In this document: positions 1-8,887 of the stretch, one piece after another
Layout: every line of letters starts with the position of its first letter
How positions within the stretch are numbered: the first letter of the stretch is position 1
NCBI RefSeq assembly: GCF_900156535.1
Contig: NZ_FTNV01000001.1
Location: 1,054,001-1,118,000, forward strand
DNA length: 64,000 bases
Direction of reading: 5' to 3'
From: Roseovarius nanhaiticus
GTDB lineage: Bacteria; Pseudomonadota; Alphaproteobacteria; Rhodobacterales; Rhodobacteraceae
Notes under the pieces: model-generated
Seen by the model: the letters and a program-made list of their open reading frames with translations, nothing else
The model's database searches: none
Told to the model about the DNA's origin: nothing
Program-made: the position numbers and the translations under genes

Positions 1-2007
1 GAGCGCCAAGAGCAGCAGGATGATTGTCACCACCTCGACGGTGAACTGCGTCAACGCCAAATCGGGCGCGCTGAAATGCACGAAGGCGATGGACACCATG
101 AGGCCCACGATGCCGATCAGGATCAGCGCCAGAAGGCGGTTGTGGTGCAGAAAAACAAGGCCCAGCGTGGCCGCGACCAGCATCAGCCACCCGGCGACGG
201 CGATCGTGTTCAAGGGCGCCATGCCGTAGTCGGCTGGGCCGATCGTTCCGGTCGTCCAGGCATGCAGGCCTGCGGCAATGATTGTCGCCGCCATGATCGC
301 CGCATAGCGCGAGAAAGATCCGTCATGCAGGGGCGCGATGAGGCCGCGCGCCACTGCTACGGTCCCGGTTATGAGCCGGTCAAAGATCGCCTTGGCCTCG
401 GGGCGCGGCGCCGCGTCCCAGCCACGCAGCAGCGGATTGAAGAGCGCCAGAACAATCAGACCGCCGACGACCGCCGCAATGGACATGTAAAGTGCAGGGA
501 CCAGCCCATGCCAGATCTTGAAATAGGCCTTCGGCACCTCTGCGGCGTCACCCAGCACAGCGGATGTCACCAGCTTGACGAATGGCTCTGCGACAAAGGG
601 CGCGATCCCGATCACCACCACCGGGATCATCAAGAGCGCCGGAGGCAGCCACATGCCGGCGCCGGGATCATGCGGCTTGGCCGGATAATCGTCTCTTTTG
701 GGGCCAAGAAACGTGTGCCCGATCAGGCGGAAGCAGTAGGCGGCCGAAAAGAGCGAGCCCAAGACAGCGAGCGCAGGCACCAGCCACGGCGTGCCGAACA
801 GCGTGGTATGATACGCTTCTTCCAGCATCATCTCCTTGCTGAGAAAGCCGTTGAGCAGCGGAATGCCCGCCATTGACAGCGACGCCAGCGTGGCGATCAC
901 GAAAGTGATCGGCATCAGGTGCCGCAGCCCGCCCAGACGGCGGATATCGCGCGTGTGCGTCTCATGGTCGATGATACCGGCGGACATGAAGAGCGCAGCC
1001 TTGAAGCTGGCATGGTTGAGAATGTGAAACACCGCCGCCATGGCGCCGAAGGCTGTGCCCGTGCCCAGAAGCATGGTGATCAGGCCCAGGTGACTGACGG
1101 TCGAGAAGGCCAAGAGCGCCTTTAGATCATGCTTGAACAGGGCGATGACGGCGCCCAGGACCATGGTGATCAGGCCGGCCGTTGTCACGATCACGAACCA
1201 TTCGGGCGTGCCCGACAGAACCGGCCACATGCGCGCCATCAGGAAGATGCCCGCCTTCACCATGGTGGCCGAGTGCAGATAGGCGCTGACCGGCGTTGGC
1301 GCGGCCATTGCGTGCGGCAGCCAGAAGTGGAACGGGAATTGCGCCGATTTGGTAAAGCAGCCCAGGAGGATCAGGATCAGCGCGGGCACATAGAGTGGCG
1401 ACGATTGGATCAGCTCGCGGTTCTGCAGGATGACGCTCAGATCATAGCTGCCCGCGATCTGGCCCAGGATCAGCATGCCCGCGATCATCGCGAGGCCGCC
1501 CATGCCCGTCACCGTCAGCGCCATGCGCGCGCCTTGACGGCCTTCGGGCAGGTGCTTCCAATAGCCGATCAGCAGGAACGAGCTGAGCGACGTAAGTTCC
1601 CAGAAAATGAGCAGCAGCAAGATGTTATCGCTCAGGACGATGCCCACCATCGCGCCCTGAAAGAGCAGGAGATAGGTGAAAAACTCGCCCATATTGTCGT
1701 CGCGCGACAGATAGAACCGCGCATAGGCGATAATCAGCAGGCCGATGCCAAGGATCAGACAGGCAAAGAAAAATCCCAGCGGATCCAGCATCAGGGTCAT
1801 GTTCAGCCCGATCGCGGGCAGCCAATTGAAGCCCGCCATCACGACCTCGCCGTTCAGAACTGCGGGCGCATTGGTCAGAAGTCCGATGAACGCTGCCAGC
1901 GAGACTGTGAATGTGACGCCTGCGCAGGCCTGGCGCCCAGCGGAATTCATCAATCCGGGCAAGAGCGCCCCCAGAAACGGCAAAGCGACGACGAGAAAGA
2001 GGGACAC
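1..2007 (-). CDS. mrpA: Na+/H+ antiporter subunit A (MrpA/PhaA), 3' end outside the window
   Basis: Membrane subunit of the multi-subunit Mrp cation/proton antiporter, homologous to NuoL of complex I. About 668 residues are visible and the frame is still open at the left edge. It is hydrophobic throughout. The proton-pump core shows the family pattern: FWELTSLSSFLLIGYW, then FPFHFWLPHAMAAPTPVSAYLHSATMVKAG (quoted in parts: FPFHFWLPHAM and PTPVSAYLHSA), and LAFSTVSHLG. The last visible stretch, with HFSAPDLALTQFTVEVV, belongs to the C-terminal domain found in MrpA but not in NuoL, which decides the call. The start is a GTG at 2005-2007, chosen because CAGGAG lies just upstream; no ATG fits. 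Other mrp subunits would be expected beyond the left edge. Confidence 0.88.
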   Translation of the reverse strand, partial: MSLFLVVALPFLGALLPGLMNSAGRQACAGVTFTVSLAAFIGLLTNAPAVLNGEVVMAGFNWLPAIGLNMTLMLDPLGFFFACLILGIGLLIIAYARFYLSRDDNMGEFFTYLLLFQGAMVGIVLSDNILLLLIFWELTSLSSFLLIGYWKHLPEGRQGARMALTVTGMGGLAMIAGMLILGQIAGSYDLSVILQNRELIQSSPLYVPALILILLGCFTKSAQFPFHFWLPHAMAAPTPVSAYLHSATMVKAGIFLMARMWPVLSGTPEWFVIVTTAGLITMVLGAVIALFKHDLKALLAFSTVSHLGLITMLLGTGTAFGAMAAVFHILNHASFKAALFMSAGIIDHETHTRDIRRLGGLRHLMPITFVIATLASLSMAGIPLLNGFLSKEMMLEEAYHTTLFGTPWLVPALAVLGSLFSAAYCFRLIGHTFLGPKRDDYPAKPHDPGAGMWLPPALLMIPVVVIGIAPFVAEPFVKLVTSAVLGDAAEVPKAYFKIWHGLVPALYMSIAAVVGGLIVLALFNPLLRGWDAAPRPEAKAIFDRLITGTVAVARGLIAPLHDGSFSRYAAIMAATIIAAGLHAWTTGTIGPADYGMAPLNTIAVAGWLMLVAATLGLVFLHHNRLLALILIGIVGLMVSIAFVHFSAPDLALTQFTVEVVTIILLLLAL

Positions 2008-2176
2008 TGGCACTCCTGACTTGCAAAACCCTTTGCGGACTTGACCCTGTGTGGCCAAAAAAGCCTCTATCCTCAAGCAAAACCGTCATATCAGCGGCGG
2101 CTATCGGTTGTGCTTCCGCTGGTCCCTATAAATAAGAGAGGCTGCCGCAAGCCGCGGCGAGATGCCGCAGCACGCC

Positions 2177-3955
2177 TTAAAAGAAGGCGGCCCCGGCAAA
2201 GCAGGCCGCGCCCCCTGCCACCGTCAGAAGTGCTCGGCGCCACAGGCTCGCGCGTCCGATCAATGCGTAGGACAAGAACGACAGACCCGTCCCGATCATG
2301 GCAAAGGCCAACACCGCGCCACCCGTGTCGGACCCCAGGCGCAGCAGCGCGGGATTGGCGATCATCGACAGCGGAATGATGTAAAGCCCCAGCCCCAGCG
2401 CCATCGCCGTCAGCGCGACCTTCAGCCAGTTCTCGCCGATCATTCCTGCCGCGATGAACACGGCGCCGCAGACTGGCGGCGTGATGGTCGACAGCAGAGC
2501 AAACCAGAAGACGAAAAGATGCGCCTGCAGCGGCTCGAGCCCCAGTTGGGTCAACGCGGGGCCCGCGACCGACACGCAGATCACGTAGGCGGCCGTCGTC
2601 GGCACCTCCATGCCCAGCAGAAGGCACGCAAGCGCCGTCAGCAAGAGGGCGGGCCACAGCGCGCCGCCCGATCCCGACAAGATGACGGAGGTGATCTTGA
2701 TCCCGAGGCCCGTGATGCCCAGCACACCGATGATGATCGACGCGCATATGATGATCGCGGCGATCATCGCGACCTGCTGGCCGATGGCGATCATTGCGGT
2801 GCCTGACCGGGCGATGCCTTGCCCGACATTCATGCGGAGCGTTGCGTCAAAGAAAAGCGCCGCACCGCCCGTGATAATCGCCAGCACGGCCGCATATTGC
2901 GGCGTAAACCCTAGGGCAAACATTGCCACCAGAAGGACTGTGAAAGGAACGAGAAAAAAGGCGGATGTGATCAGCACCATGCGCCGGTTTGGCCGCTCGT
3001 TTTCGGGGACGGATTGGAGGTCGAACCGCTGTGCATAGGCGTTGATGCCCATCCAGACAGTCAGAAAATACAGGATCGCGGGTGGCAAGGCGGCCAGCAT
3101 GATCTGCGTGTAGGGTACGCCCGTCAGCTCGACCATGACAAAGGCGCCAGCGCCCATCAGCGGCGGCATGATCTGCCCGCCTGACGAGGCGACAGCCTCG
3201 ACCGCCGCCGCCAGCCGCTTGGGGTAGCCCAGCTTGGTCATCGCGGGAAGGGTGATCGCGCCGGTCGAGGCCACATTGGCCGAGGCCGAGCCCGAGATTG
3301 ATCCGAACAGCGCCGATGACAGCACCGATACCTTGGCCGCGCCGCCGGTCAGGCGCCCGGCAGCGGCGGAGGCCACGTTCATGAAGCCCTGTCCCGCTTC
3401 GCCCGCGTTCAGCACCGCACCGAAGATCACGAAAATCGCGACGACGCCCACCGACACGCCCGTAAGGCTGCCCCACAGCCCGCCCTCGGCGATGACAAGC
3501 GTGCCGAGAAAGCTGGCCAGGGGCGTGCCCGCATGCCCGAATTCGCCCGGGATATGCTGTCCGTAAAGCCCGTAGAGCAGCGCGCAAAGCGCCACGAGGG
3601 GCAGGGGCCAGCCGATCATGCGCCGCGCGCCCTCCATCGCGATGCCCAAAAGGGCAAGCGCGAGCGCCACCTGAAACCCGTTTTCCAGAAACCCGTATTG
3701 ATCGCGCAGCATCGTGTGGTTGAACGCGATCCAGAGGCAGCCGAGGACGCCGACTCCCGTCAGGCCCAGTCCCGACCACCAGCTCACCCGCGACTTGGCC
3801 GCGTATAGAAAGACCCAAGGCAGGATCAGGGCCATATGCAGCGGCCGCGCCACAAGGTTCGGCACCAATCCGTAAAAGATCAGGCCGATATGGAACACCA
3901 TCGAGAGCGCGCCAAGCGCGATCCAGAGGCCGGAAAATATGGGGTTAGGGGCCAT
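2177..3955 (-). CDS. TRAP transporter fused permease (4TM/12TM)
   Basis: Inner-membrane permease of a tripartite ATP-independent periplasmic transporter of the TAXI type, in which the small (DctQ-like) and large (DctM-like) subunits are fused. At 592 residues it is a little shorter than most members. The first 130 residues hold about four membrane segments. The large domain carries the characteristic GSISGSASANVASTGAITLP region (about residues 215-235), followed by KLGYPKRLAAAVEAVASSGG and IMPPLMGAGAF. It lies 49 bp downstream of the receptor gene on the same strand, so the two form an operon. The substrate cannot be read from the sequence. Confidence 0.93.
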   Translation of the reverse strand: MAPNPIFSGLWIALGALSMVFHIGLIFYGLVPNLVARPLHMALILPWVFLYAAKSRVSWWSGLGLTGVGVLGCLWIAFNHTMLRDQYGFLENGFQVALALALLGIAMEGARRMIGWPLPLVALCALLYGLYGQHIPGEFGHAGTPLASFLGTLVIAEGGLWGSLTGVSVGVVAIFVIFGAVLNAGEAGQGFMNVASAAAGRLTGGAAKVSVLSSALFGSISGSASANVASTGAITLPAMTKLGYPKRLAAAVEAVASSGGQIMPPLMGAGAFVMVELTGVPYTQIMLAALPPAILYFLTVWMGINAYAQRFDLQSVPENERPNRRMVLITSAFFLVPFTVLLVAMFALGFTPQYAAVLAIITGGAALFFDATLRMNVGQGIARSGTAMIAIGQQVAMIAAIIICASIIIGVLGITGLGIKITSVILSGSGGALWPALLLTALACLLLGMEVPTTAAYVICVSVAGPALTQLGLEPLQAHLFVFWFALLSTITPPVCGAVFIAAGMIGENWLKVALTAMALGLGLYIIPLSMIANPALLRLGSDTGGAVLAFAMIGTGLSFLSYALIGRASLWRRALLTVAGGAACFAGAAFF

Positions 3956-4004
3956 CGTCGAAGATGTCTCGCCGCGGCTTGGATACCGTGGCGAGACCGG
4001 TTTC

Positions 4005-4961
4005 TTACATGTGTTCGTCCGCCAGCGGCGCGCCGATCTCCTCGTAATAGCGGATCGCGCCCGGGTGGATCCTGGTGGTGATGTTGCTCAACATGTCCGC
4101 CGAAACGCCCGCCCACCAGGCCGCGTCCTGCGCCATCTTCTCGCGCGTCTCCCAGTAGATCTTGGTCAGCGTATACGCCGTCTCGTCATCCATTTTGGTG
4201 GTGGAATAGGCGACCACGGGCAGCGACGTTGTCGTGATATCCTCGTCCTGTCCCGTATAGGTGCCCGCCGGGATCGTCAGGCGCGTGCGCTTTGACATTC
4301 CAATCTGCTCGTCCGTCAGGGACAGCACGTTGACCGGTGTCGAGGCCGCCGCCTCGATCACGTTGGGCGCCGGAAAGCTGCCCGCCGTGACAAAGCCGTC
4401 GATCTGGCCGTTCTTGAGTGCGTTGACCGCGTTCGACAGCTCGGAATCGGCGATGTTCACCTTGCCCTCTAGGCCGAAGAGGCCCAGATATTTCTCGCCC
4501 TCGGTGGCCCCGAAAGAGCCGCTGCCCAGAAGGATCGTCTTGCCCTCCATATCAGCAAAACTGGTCGCACCGCTTGCCTCGGACATGACGAAATGCATCG
4601 TCAGGGAAGGGATGGGAAAGAGCGCCCGAATGTCGTCGAAAGCCGGATCGCCCTTGCCCTCGAACATCGCCTTTCCGCCTTGCGCCAGCCCAACCAATGC
4701 AGGTGGTGTGGTAAAGACGTAATCGGCGCCGCGGGCGCGCACTTCCATCACGTTCTGGACCGAGCCTTGGCTTTCCTCGACCGTCACTGCGATATCGCCA
4801 TCCGTGCCGGCCTTCATGGCCTCGGCGATCTGAACCGCCATCTGGAAATAGGATGATCCGGCCTTGGCCGATTTATACGTAATGCGCGTCTCGGCCGAGG
4901 CGGCCGCGGTCATCAACAGGGCGGCTGCCGCCGCAGTCCCTACGGTTTTCATGAATGTCAT
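4005..4961 (-). CDS. TAXI family TRAP transporter substrate-binding protein
   Basis: Periplasmic solute receptor that delivers ligand to the fused permease encoded next. It has 318 residues, with a cleavable signal peptide (MTFMKTVGTAAAAALLMTAAASA) ending near residue 23. The mature start ETRITYKSAKAGSSYFQMAV and the GDIAVTVEESQGSVQNVMEV block are typical of the TAXI family, as is the late TKIYWETREKM region. TAXI receptors are associated with organic acids such as glutamate, 2-oxoglutarate or malate. Nothing here fixes the ligand. The gene is the first of the two-gene operon. Confidence 0.92.
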   Translation of the reverse strand: MTFMKTVGTAAAAALLMTAAASAETRITYKSAKAGSSYFQMAVQIAEAMKAGTDGDIAVTVEESQGSVQNVMEVRARGADYVFTTPPALVGLAQGGKAMFEGKGDPAFDDIRALFPIPSLTMHFVMSEASGATSFADMEGKTILLGSGSFGATEGEKYLGLFGLEGKVNIADSELSNAVNALKNGQIDGFVTAGSFPAPNVIEAAASTPVNVLSLTDEQIGMSKRTRLTIPAGTYTGQDEDITTTSLPVVAYSTTKMDDETAYTLTKIYWETREKMAQDAAWWAGVSADMLSNITTRIHPGAIRYYEEIGAPLADEHM

Positions 4962-5042
4962 CGTTTTCTCGCTCCCTTATGTCGCGGGCGAGACTTGACC
5001 TTTGTCATACGAAAAGCAAGCGGCGCAAATTGGTTTTTCCCG

Positions 5043-5052
5043 GGGTATACCC
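5043..5052. promoter_or_regulatory. Palindrome upstream of the TRAP operon
   Basis: GGGTATACCC is a perfect 10-bp palindrome about 80 bp upstream of the receptor start, in the 168 bp between that gene and the left att site. Its place suggests an operator, but no regulator gene is adjacent and no consensus promoter could be assigned with confidence. Confidence 0.35.
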
Positions 5053-5129
5053 GGATTTGACGCAGGACCGTAACGGCTTGACTGCTGCTTAACAGGGCAA
5101 GTCCAAGGCACGGGAATATGACGGAAGAA

Positions 5130-5150
5130 AAGTGGCAGCCCGTAGGGGAA
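5130..5150. repeat. attL, 21-bp copy of the tRNA-Glu 3' end
   Basis: Identical over 21 bases to 20341-20361 and different on both sides (a/t at the left flank, a/t at the right). It reproduces the CCA end, the acceptor 3' strand and part of the T arm of tRNA-Glu, with no tRNA beyond it. It lies 172 bp upstream of the integrase start. Confidence 0.92.
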
Positions 5151-5232
5151 AAATTATACACAACATATAGATGCCAACCCCTAAAACATTGAGTTTTTTC
5201 TGGATTGTGACTCCACGAATCAACATCTAGGT

Positions 5233-5252
5233 GTATAAAAAAGCGTATAAAA
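5233..5252. repeat. Short direct repeats between attL and the integrase
   Basis: GTATAAAA occurs at 5233-5240 and again at 5245-5252, and GTATCG occurs at 5263 and 5287, in an AT-rich stretch between attL and the integrase start. Such repeats can be arm-type integrase or excisionase sites, or promoter elements. The sequence alone does not tell which. Confidence 0.35.
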
Positions 5253-5322
5253 GTTTAAAAGGGTATCGAACCCCGGCGATTCCGGGTGTATCGGACCAGT
5301 CGTTACACGCTTTGGAGTCACC

Positions 5323-6666
5323 ATGAAGCAGCACGTCTTGCGCCAGACCGATATTGAATCCGCGATCAAGAATTTCACCAAAAAGTGCAGCATGTCTGAT
5401 GGGGCGGGCCTGATACTCCTAATCAACAGCGCAACGTCGCAATCGTGGGTTTACCGCTACAAGGTCGGCGGTCTGGAAAAACGCCTTGGGCTGGGTTCCT
5501 ATCCTCATGTCAACCTGTCTCAGGCCCGCAAGCTGGCCCAGCGCGAGCGTGGTAAGAGGGCGGAGGGGCTGGACCCTGCGCGCGAGAAAGTCATGCGCAA
5601 GCGCCGTGGCGTTACATTTGAGGAAGCGGCGCGCGAGTATTGGCAGACCCATTGTCAGAGTATGGCCAAGCCGTCGAATTGGATTGCTGGCATGGAAAAG
5701 CATATGTTTCCGCGCGTCGGGACGCGGGTTGTTGCGGACGTGTTGCCGGAGCACCTGATAACCGCGTTCAAGCCGATATGGGGGCGGGAAATGTCCCGCA
5801 AGCTGGCCCAGTGGGTGAACGCCGTAATCGTTTTCGTTTCGGTCGATGATCCTCGCGTTGACACGCAATTGATGGACAAGGTTAAGAACCGCCTCGGGCC
5901 GCAGAAGATCGAATATGAACACCATGCGGCGGTTCCTTGGCAGAAGGTGCCGGACCTTTGGCAAGCGTTGCCGGATACGCTGGTGGGTAACAGTATGAAG
6001 TTGCTTTTGCTGTCTGCGGTGCGGGTCAATTGTGTTTCACAGGCGCGTTGGGATGAATTCGACTTCAAGGAAAAGGTCTGGACGATACCGGCGGGCCGGG
6101 TGAAGGGGTGGAAGGTGCCGTTTAGGGTGCCGCTGACGCGGCCCATGATCGAAGTATTGCGCCGCTCGCGCAGGTTTGCCGTGCAGACGGATTTTGTGTT
6201 CGAGTCGCCGGACTCCAAGTCTTTGCACCTATCGAACAACGCGCATCGGCTCTGGCTGCACAAGCATAAATGGACGGATGCGGACGGCAACCTTGCGACG
6301 GCGCACGGGCTGCGGTCCAGCTTCAAGGATTGGTCTGACGATGCGGGGCAGGTCGATATGATGCTATCGGAGCATTGCTTGCAGCACGTGAAGGCCAAGG
6401 GCGATCAGACCGCGCGGGCGTATTTCAGGACGGACCAGCTAGAGCGGCGGCGCGAGGTCATGGAAGCATGGTCGGAATATGCTGTGAGTGGCGAGGTCCA
6501 GTCTCGCAAGAATGAAGAGGAAAGAAAAAGGTTGGACGAAACTGTCGACGTCGACGGGCGGACATTGCGCGAGGTTCTGAAATGGTCGCACGATCCTGAC
6601 GAGCCGTTGCATGATGACTCTAACATGACCGCCGAAGAGGCGGCGGAGTGGGCGCGATACGACTAA
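5323..6666 (+). CDS. int: Tyrosine recombinase (site-specific integrase)
   Basis: Catalyses integration and excision of the element at the tRNA-Glu att site. It has 447 residues. The N-terminal arm-binding domain (DUF4102-like, about 1-95) includes VYRYKVGGLEKRLGLGSYP and the LSQARKLAQRERGKRAEGLDP pattern of P4-type integrases. The catalytic domain starts near residue 200. Visible catalytic residues are the first Arg in AVRVNC (about 234), His and Arg of HGLR (about 327-330), a His in SEHCLQH (about 350) and the nucleophilic Tyr in ARAYFRTD (about 367), followed by the family ending RRREVMEAWSEYAV. The C-terminal tail past residue 400 is longer than usual and acidic. GGAG lies 5 bases before the ATG. 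Confidence 0.94.
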   Translation: MKQHVLRQTDIESAIKNFTKKCSMSDGAGLILLINSATSQSWVYRYKVGGLEKRLGLGSYPHVNLSQARKLAQRERGKRAEGLDPAREKVMRKRRGVTFEEAAREYWQTHCQSMAKPSNWIAGMEKHMFPRVGTRVVADVLPEHLITAFKPIWGREMSRKLAQWVNAVIVFVSVDDPRVDTQLMDKVKNRLGPQKIEYEHHAAVPWQKVPDLWQALPDTLVGNSMKLLLLSAVRVNCVSQARWDEFDFKEKVWTIPAGRVKGWKVPFRVPLTRPMIEVLRRSRRFAVQTDFVFESPDSKSLHLSNNAHRLWLHKHKWTDADGNLATAHGLRSSFKDWSDDAGQVDMMLSEHCLQHVKAKGDQTARAYFRTDQLERRREVMEAWSEYAVSGEVQSRKNEEERKRLDETVDVDGRTLREVLKWSHDPDEPLHDDSNMTAEEAAEWARYD

Positions 6667-6725
6667 ACAGGTTCTGCGTCTGACGCTGGCCTGCGTCTCG
6701 CCGAGACACCAATTTCACAAACTCT

Positions 6726-6754
6726 AGCCTCGCCGAACTGGCGGGGCTTTTTCT
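6726..6754 (+). terminator. Rho-independent terminator after the integrase
   Basis: Stem AGCCTCGCC (6726-6734) pairs with GGCGGGGCT (6740-6748) with one G-T pair and a 5-base loop, followed by TTTTTCTTT. It ends the integrase transcript 60 bp after the stop and separates it from the small-gene run. Confidence 0.85.
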
Positions 6755-7016
6755 TTCCTGCGCCCCGGTTTCAGGATAGGTCAGCCTTGCTGACCTTGAC
6801 CCGCTCGACCCGGATTCGAGACAGCGCGGCTTGTCACTGCTATAAATGCGAAATCAGGACGACAAGCGCCGAGTGATGCAAAAGTATCACACTCCAACCG
6901 ACAGAAAAAACCGTTTTGTCGAGCGATTCGCCAGACCCCTGAATTTGTGATATAAGTTTTGTCAAGAGGCAAAATGCCCTCGCGACAAGAAAATATCGAA
7001 TATTGGGGAAGATCAA
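6755..7016 (+). promoter_or_regulatory. Non-coding control region before the small-gene run
   Basis: No supported gene. GCTTGTC (6829-6835) and GACAAGC (6861-6867) form an inverted repeat around an AT-rich TATAAA. Related TTTTGTC motifs occur at 6914-6920 and 6957-6963, with GACAAG again at 6984-6989. This cluster just upstream of seven co-directional genes suggests a repressor-controlled promoter. No repressor gene is recognisable in the element. Confidence 0.4.
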
Positions 7017-7517
7017 TTGTTTATCAGTCAACGGAACTACGCAGACGCGGCCCCGTGCTGCATCGAAACAGCGGGGCGGCGTCTAAAGGGCGTCCCATAT
7101 CATGACGGCCCGAACGGGGCGCGACTCTACCACCTTTCGGCGGCGCTGCCGACCCTCAGGCCCCGCGAGATCGCGGCGGGGGCGGTTGTGCGTATGGCAG
7201 AGTCCGCGACCGTTCCCGATGACGTCCTTTACGTTGGTGACGCGCTGGAAACGGCACGGCGCTACGTCGAATGGCTGGACCCCGAGGCGCGGCGTCGCCT
7301 CGCCATGATCCAAAATCGTTTTGTCGTCTCGCTGGCGAATAGCCCCGTTTGTGCGCCGCCCGTGGTGGAAAATCTCGAGTCTTTGCGAACGCTCATCGCC
7401 GTTCAGCCCGGTGTGATGGCGCACGTTCTGACGGGCGCGTCAGCGCCTGAGGTGGGCCAATTGGCCCCGGCGTTCGCAATCGTAAACAACACATTCAATA
7501 TGAGGAGTGCCGCATAA
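7017..7517 (+). CDS. Element protein of unknown function, 166 aa
   Basis: First gene of the small-gene run. The start is taken as the TTG at 7017, because GGGGAAG lies just upstream and no ATG is in frame nearby. The N-terminal 70 residues include GARLYHLSAALPTLRPREIA, which faintly resembles the winged-helix DNA-binding start of phage Nu1/DUF1441-type proteins. I treat that as a hint only. The C-terminal part is helical without motifs. The stop overlaps the next start by one base (TAATG), so the two are translationally coupled. Confidence 0.6.
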   Translation: MFISQRNYADAAPCCIETAGRRLKGVPYHDGPNGARLYHLSAALPTLRPREIAAGAVVRMAESATVPDDVLYVGDALETARRYVEWLDPEARRRLAMIQNRFVVSLANSPVCAPPVVENLESLRTLIAVQPGVMAHVLTGASAPEVGQLAPAFAIVNNTFNMRSAA

Positions 7518-8017
7518 TGGCCGAAGACCACAAGAGCTTTATGAATATCATCAACAACAGCCCTTCCTGCGCCGAACGCTGGGCGGGCCTCACTGAAAAG
7601 GCAATCGCCGACGCACGGGCACATGGCGTGACGCTTGAGCCGGACGATTGCCTGAACATCCGTGAAATTAGGCTTGCGGCCATGGGGGCCGAACTAGATT
7701 CAGAGGCATACCAGAACGAACTGTTGAACCTCCCGCAGCTTTCGATGGCCGCACGCAAGAAGGCGATTCAGGAGGGAGATTCAGACATCCGAGCCGCCGC
7801 CCTTTCCGATCTGAATCGGTGGCGGGAAAATGAGCATTTCAGTCACCGGACGGCTCACGCCGCCCGCCGCCTTAGTGAGGCCCGTGAGCTTGGAATCGCT
7901 ACTCCCGCCCCGGCGCAGGATGAACTGTCCCGAAATGACCGGCTTGAGATGCTGAAGGAAGTAAAGGACCCCGCCGAAAGGTTGGCCCTCGCCAGAAAGT
8001 GGAATCTGATCAAATGA
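7517..8017 (+). CDS. Element protein of unknown function, 166 aa
   Basis: Soluble, charged, largely helical protein with no membrane segment, signal peptide or recognised motif. The start ATG follows GAGGAG by about 9 bases and overlaps the stop of the preceding gene. Its own stop overlaps the next ATG (ATGA). It is part of a run of overlapping genes, so it is probably made in step with them. Confidence 0.65.
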   Translation: MAEDHKSFMNIINNSPSCAERWAGLTEKAIADARAHGVTLEPDDCLNIREIRLAAMGAELDSEAYQNELLNLPQLSMAARKKAIQEGDSDIRAAALSDLNRWRENEHFSHRTAHAARRLSEARELGIATPAPAQDELSRNDRLEMLKEVKDPAERLALARKWNLIK

Positions 8018-8367
8018 GCAAGGTAAACCGCATCGCCGCCACCATCCGCCAATGGCCCTATGCCATCGAAAAAGGCACCTATCATCTTTTGTTTGAGCGC
8101 CGTGTCGATCTTCACGAAACGGCGGATGGCCCGCCGATCTACACCGGCGAAGGGTACGTTTTCGGCCCCACGGGCGACGTGTTGACCGCTGAACAGTATC
8201 AGGACGTTTGCGACCTTTTGAACGCGCCAGTGATCGACGGGCCGGGGGTAGAAGAGCGCGCCGCGCAGCGACGCCAGAAGGCTATCTATGGTCGCGTCCT
8301 GACGCCGGAGGATCGTCGCCGCAACGCTGTCCGCGCTAGAGCTACGGAGGGCAGTAAGTATGTATGA
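8014..8367 (+). CDS. Element protein of unknown function, 117 aa
   Basis: Starts at the ATG of an ATGA overlap with the previous stop; a longer form from a GTG at 7999 is possible but less likely. It begins MSKVNRIAATIRQWPYAIEK, has a middle part (YTGEGYVFGPTGDVLTAEQY) that looks like a small beta-rich module, and ends in an Arg-rich tail (RRQKAIYGRVLTPEDRRRNA). No function can be assigned. The basic tail would suit nucleic acid binding, but that is inference. Confidence 0.6.
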   Translation: MSKVNRIAATIRQWPYAIEKGTYHLLFERRVDLHETADGPPIYTGEGYVFGPTGDVLTAEQYQDVCDLLNAPVIDGPGVEERAAQRRQKAIYGRVLTPEDRRRNAVRARATEGSKYV

Positions 8368-8596
8368 ACATGACCATGAATCCCTGTTCGATGGCTCAAA
8401 TTCGGTCAGCTTTTTCGACAGGGCGCATGAGAACCCGTCGAAGGAAGAAAAGAAGCGCCGCCGAGACAGACGCGCCCGCGTCCAGCGGGCACTAGATCGC
8501 CGCGAAGGGTGGACGCCCGCGATGCACGAGGAAGAGCAGGCCCGACTCCGGGCCGAGGTAGAACAGCTATTGGAGGCCCGCAAAGATGCAGCATGA
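8360..8596 (+). CDS. Small charged helical protein, 78 aa
   Basis: Overlaps the preceding gene by 8 bases and has GGAGGG 8 bases before its ATG. After an acidic start it is dominated by Lys, Arg and Glu (KEEKKRRRDRRARVQRALDR, later EEEQARLRAEVEQLLEARK), predicting a long helix or coiled coil. Function unknown. Confidence 0.55.
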   Translation: MYEHDHESLFDGSNSVSFFDRAHENPSKEEKKRRRDRRARVQRALDRREGWTPAMHEEEQARLRAEVEQLLEARKDAA

Positions 8597-8768
8597 ATCC
8601 TCATTCGATCCTCGCAAGTATCTTGTCGCGAGAGAGCGCCTGCTTAGGCGAGCGGCCCTCTGGCACGCAGCCAGACTCGCCTGCGAGTCTGAATCTCAGT
8701 GGCGAGCAGCGTGGCCCGCCATCGGTCGCGCGGTCGCGGCCCAGCTTGAGCTTGAGGGGCTGGGCTAA
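8586..8768 (+). CDS. Small basic protein, 60 aa
   Basis: Overlaps the previous gene by 11 bases. GGAGG lies about 10 bases before the ATG. The product (MQHESSFDPRKYLVARERLL...) is basic and helical with several Trp residues and no known motif. It is accepted because the run of overlapping starts with good ribosome sites continues through it. The competing longer frame across 8509-8886 lacks these signals. Confidence 0.45.
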   Translation: MQHESSFDPRKYLVARERLLRRAALWHAARLACESESQWRAAWPAIGRAVAAQLELEGLG

Positions 8769-8772
8769 CGAA

Positions 8773-8851
8773 ATTGGGGGCACCGCTAAGGCGGGGTTAT
8801 CGTGGAAAGTAACCGGCCCCCAATCCCCCGGCGGCGCGAATGTCGCCGGGG
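8773..8851 (+). promoter_or_regulatory. Two stem-loops between small genes
   Basis: ATTGGGGGC (8773-8781) is complementary to GCCCCCAAT (8816-8824). Directly after it, CCCCGGCG (8826-8833) pairs with CGCCGGGG (8844-8851) around a 10-base loop. No T tract follows. They sit in the 119-bp gap before the next gene and could be an attenuator, a processing site or an operator. Confidence 0.45.
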
Positions 8852-8887
8852 ACCAATCAAGAAACAATCTGACCAATGGAGAATGAG

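Noticed and set aside
1129..2019. Plus-strand open frames across 20-2044
   Set aside because: The minus strand reads as a continuous MrpA with all family motifs. The plus-strand products are Gln/His/Arg-rich shadows.
5130..5150. A truncated tRNA pseudogene
   Set aside because: Only the 21 bases shared with the tRNA-Glu 3' end are present, and the flanking integrase and the matching copy explain it as attL.
8509..8886. 125-codon frame overlapping three small genes
   Set aside because: It crosses the stem-loops at 8773-8851 and lacks a good ribosome site. The overlapping small genes form a better spaced series.
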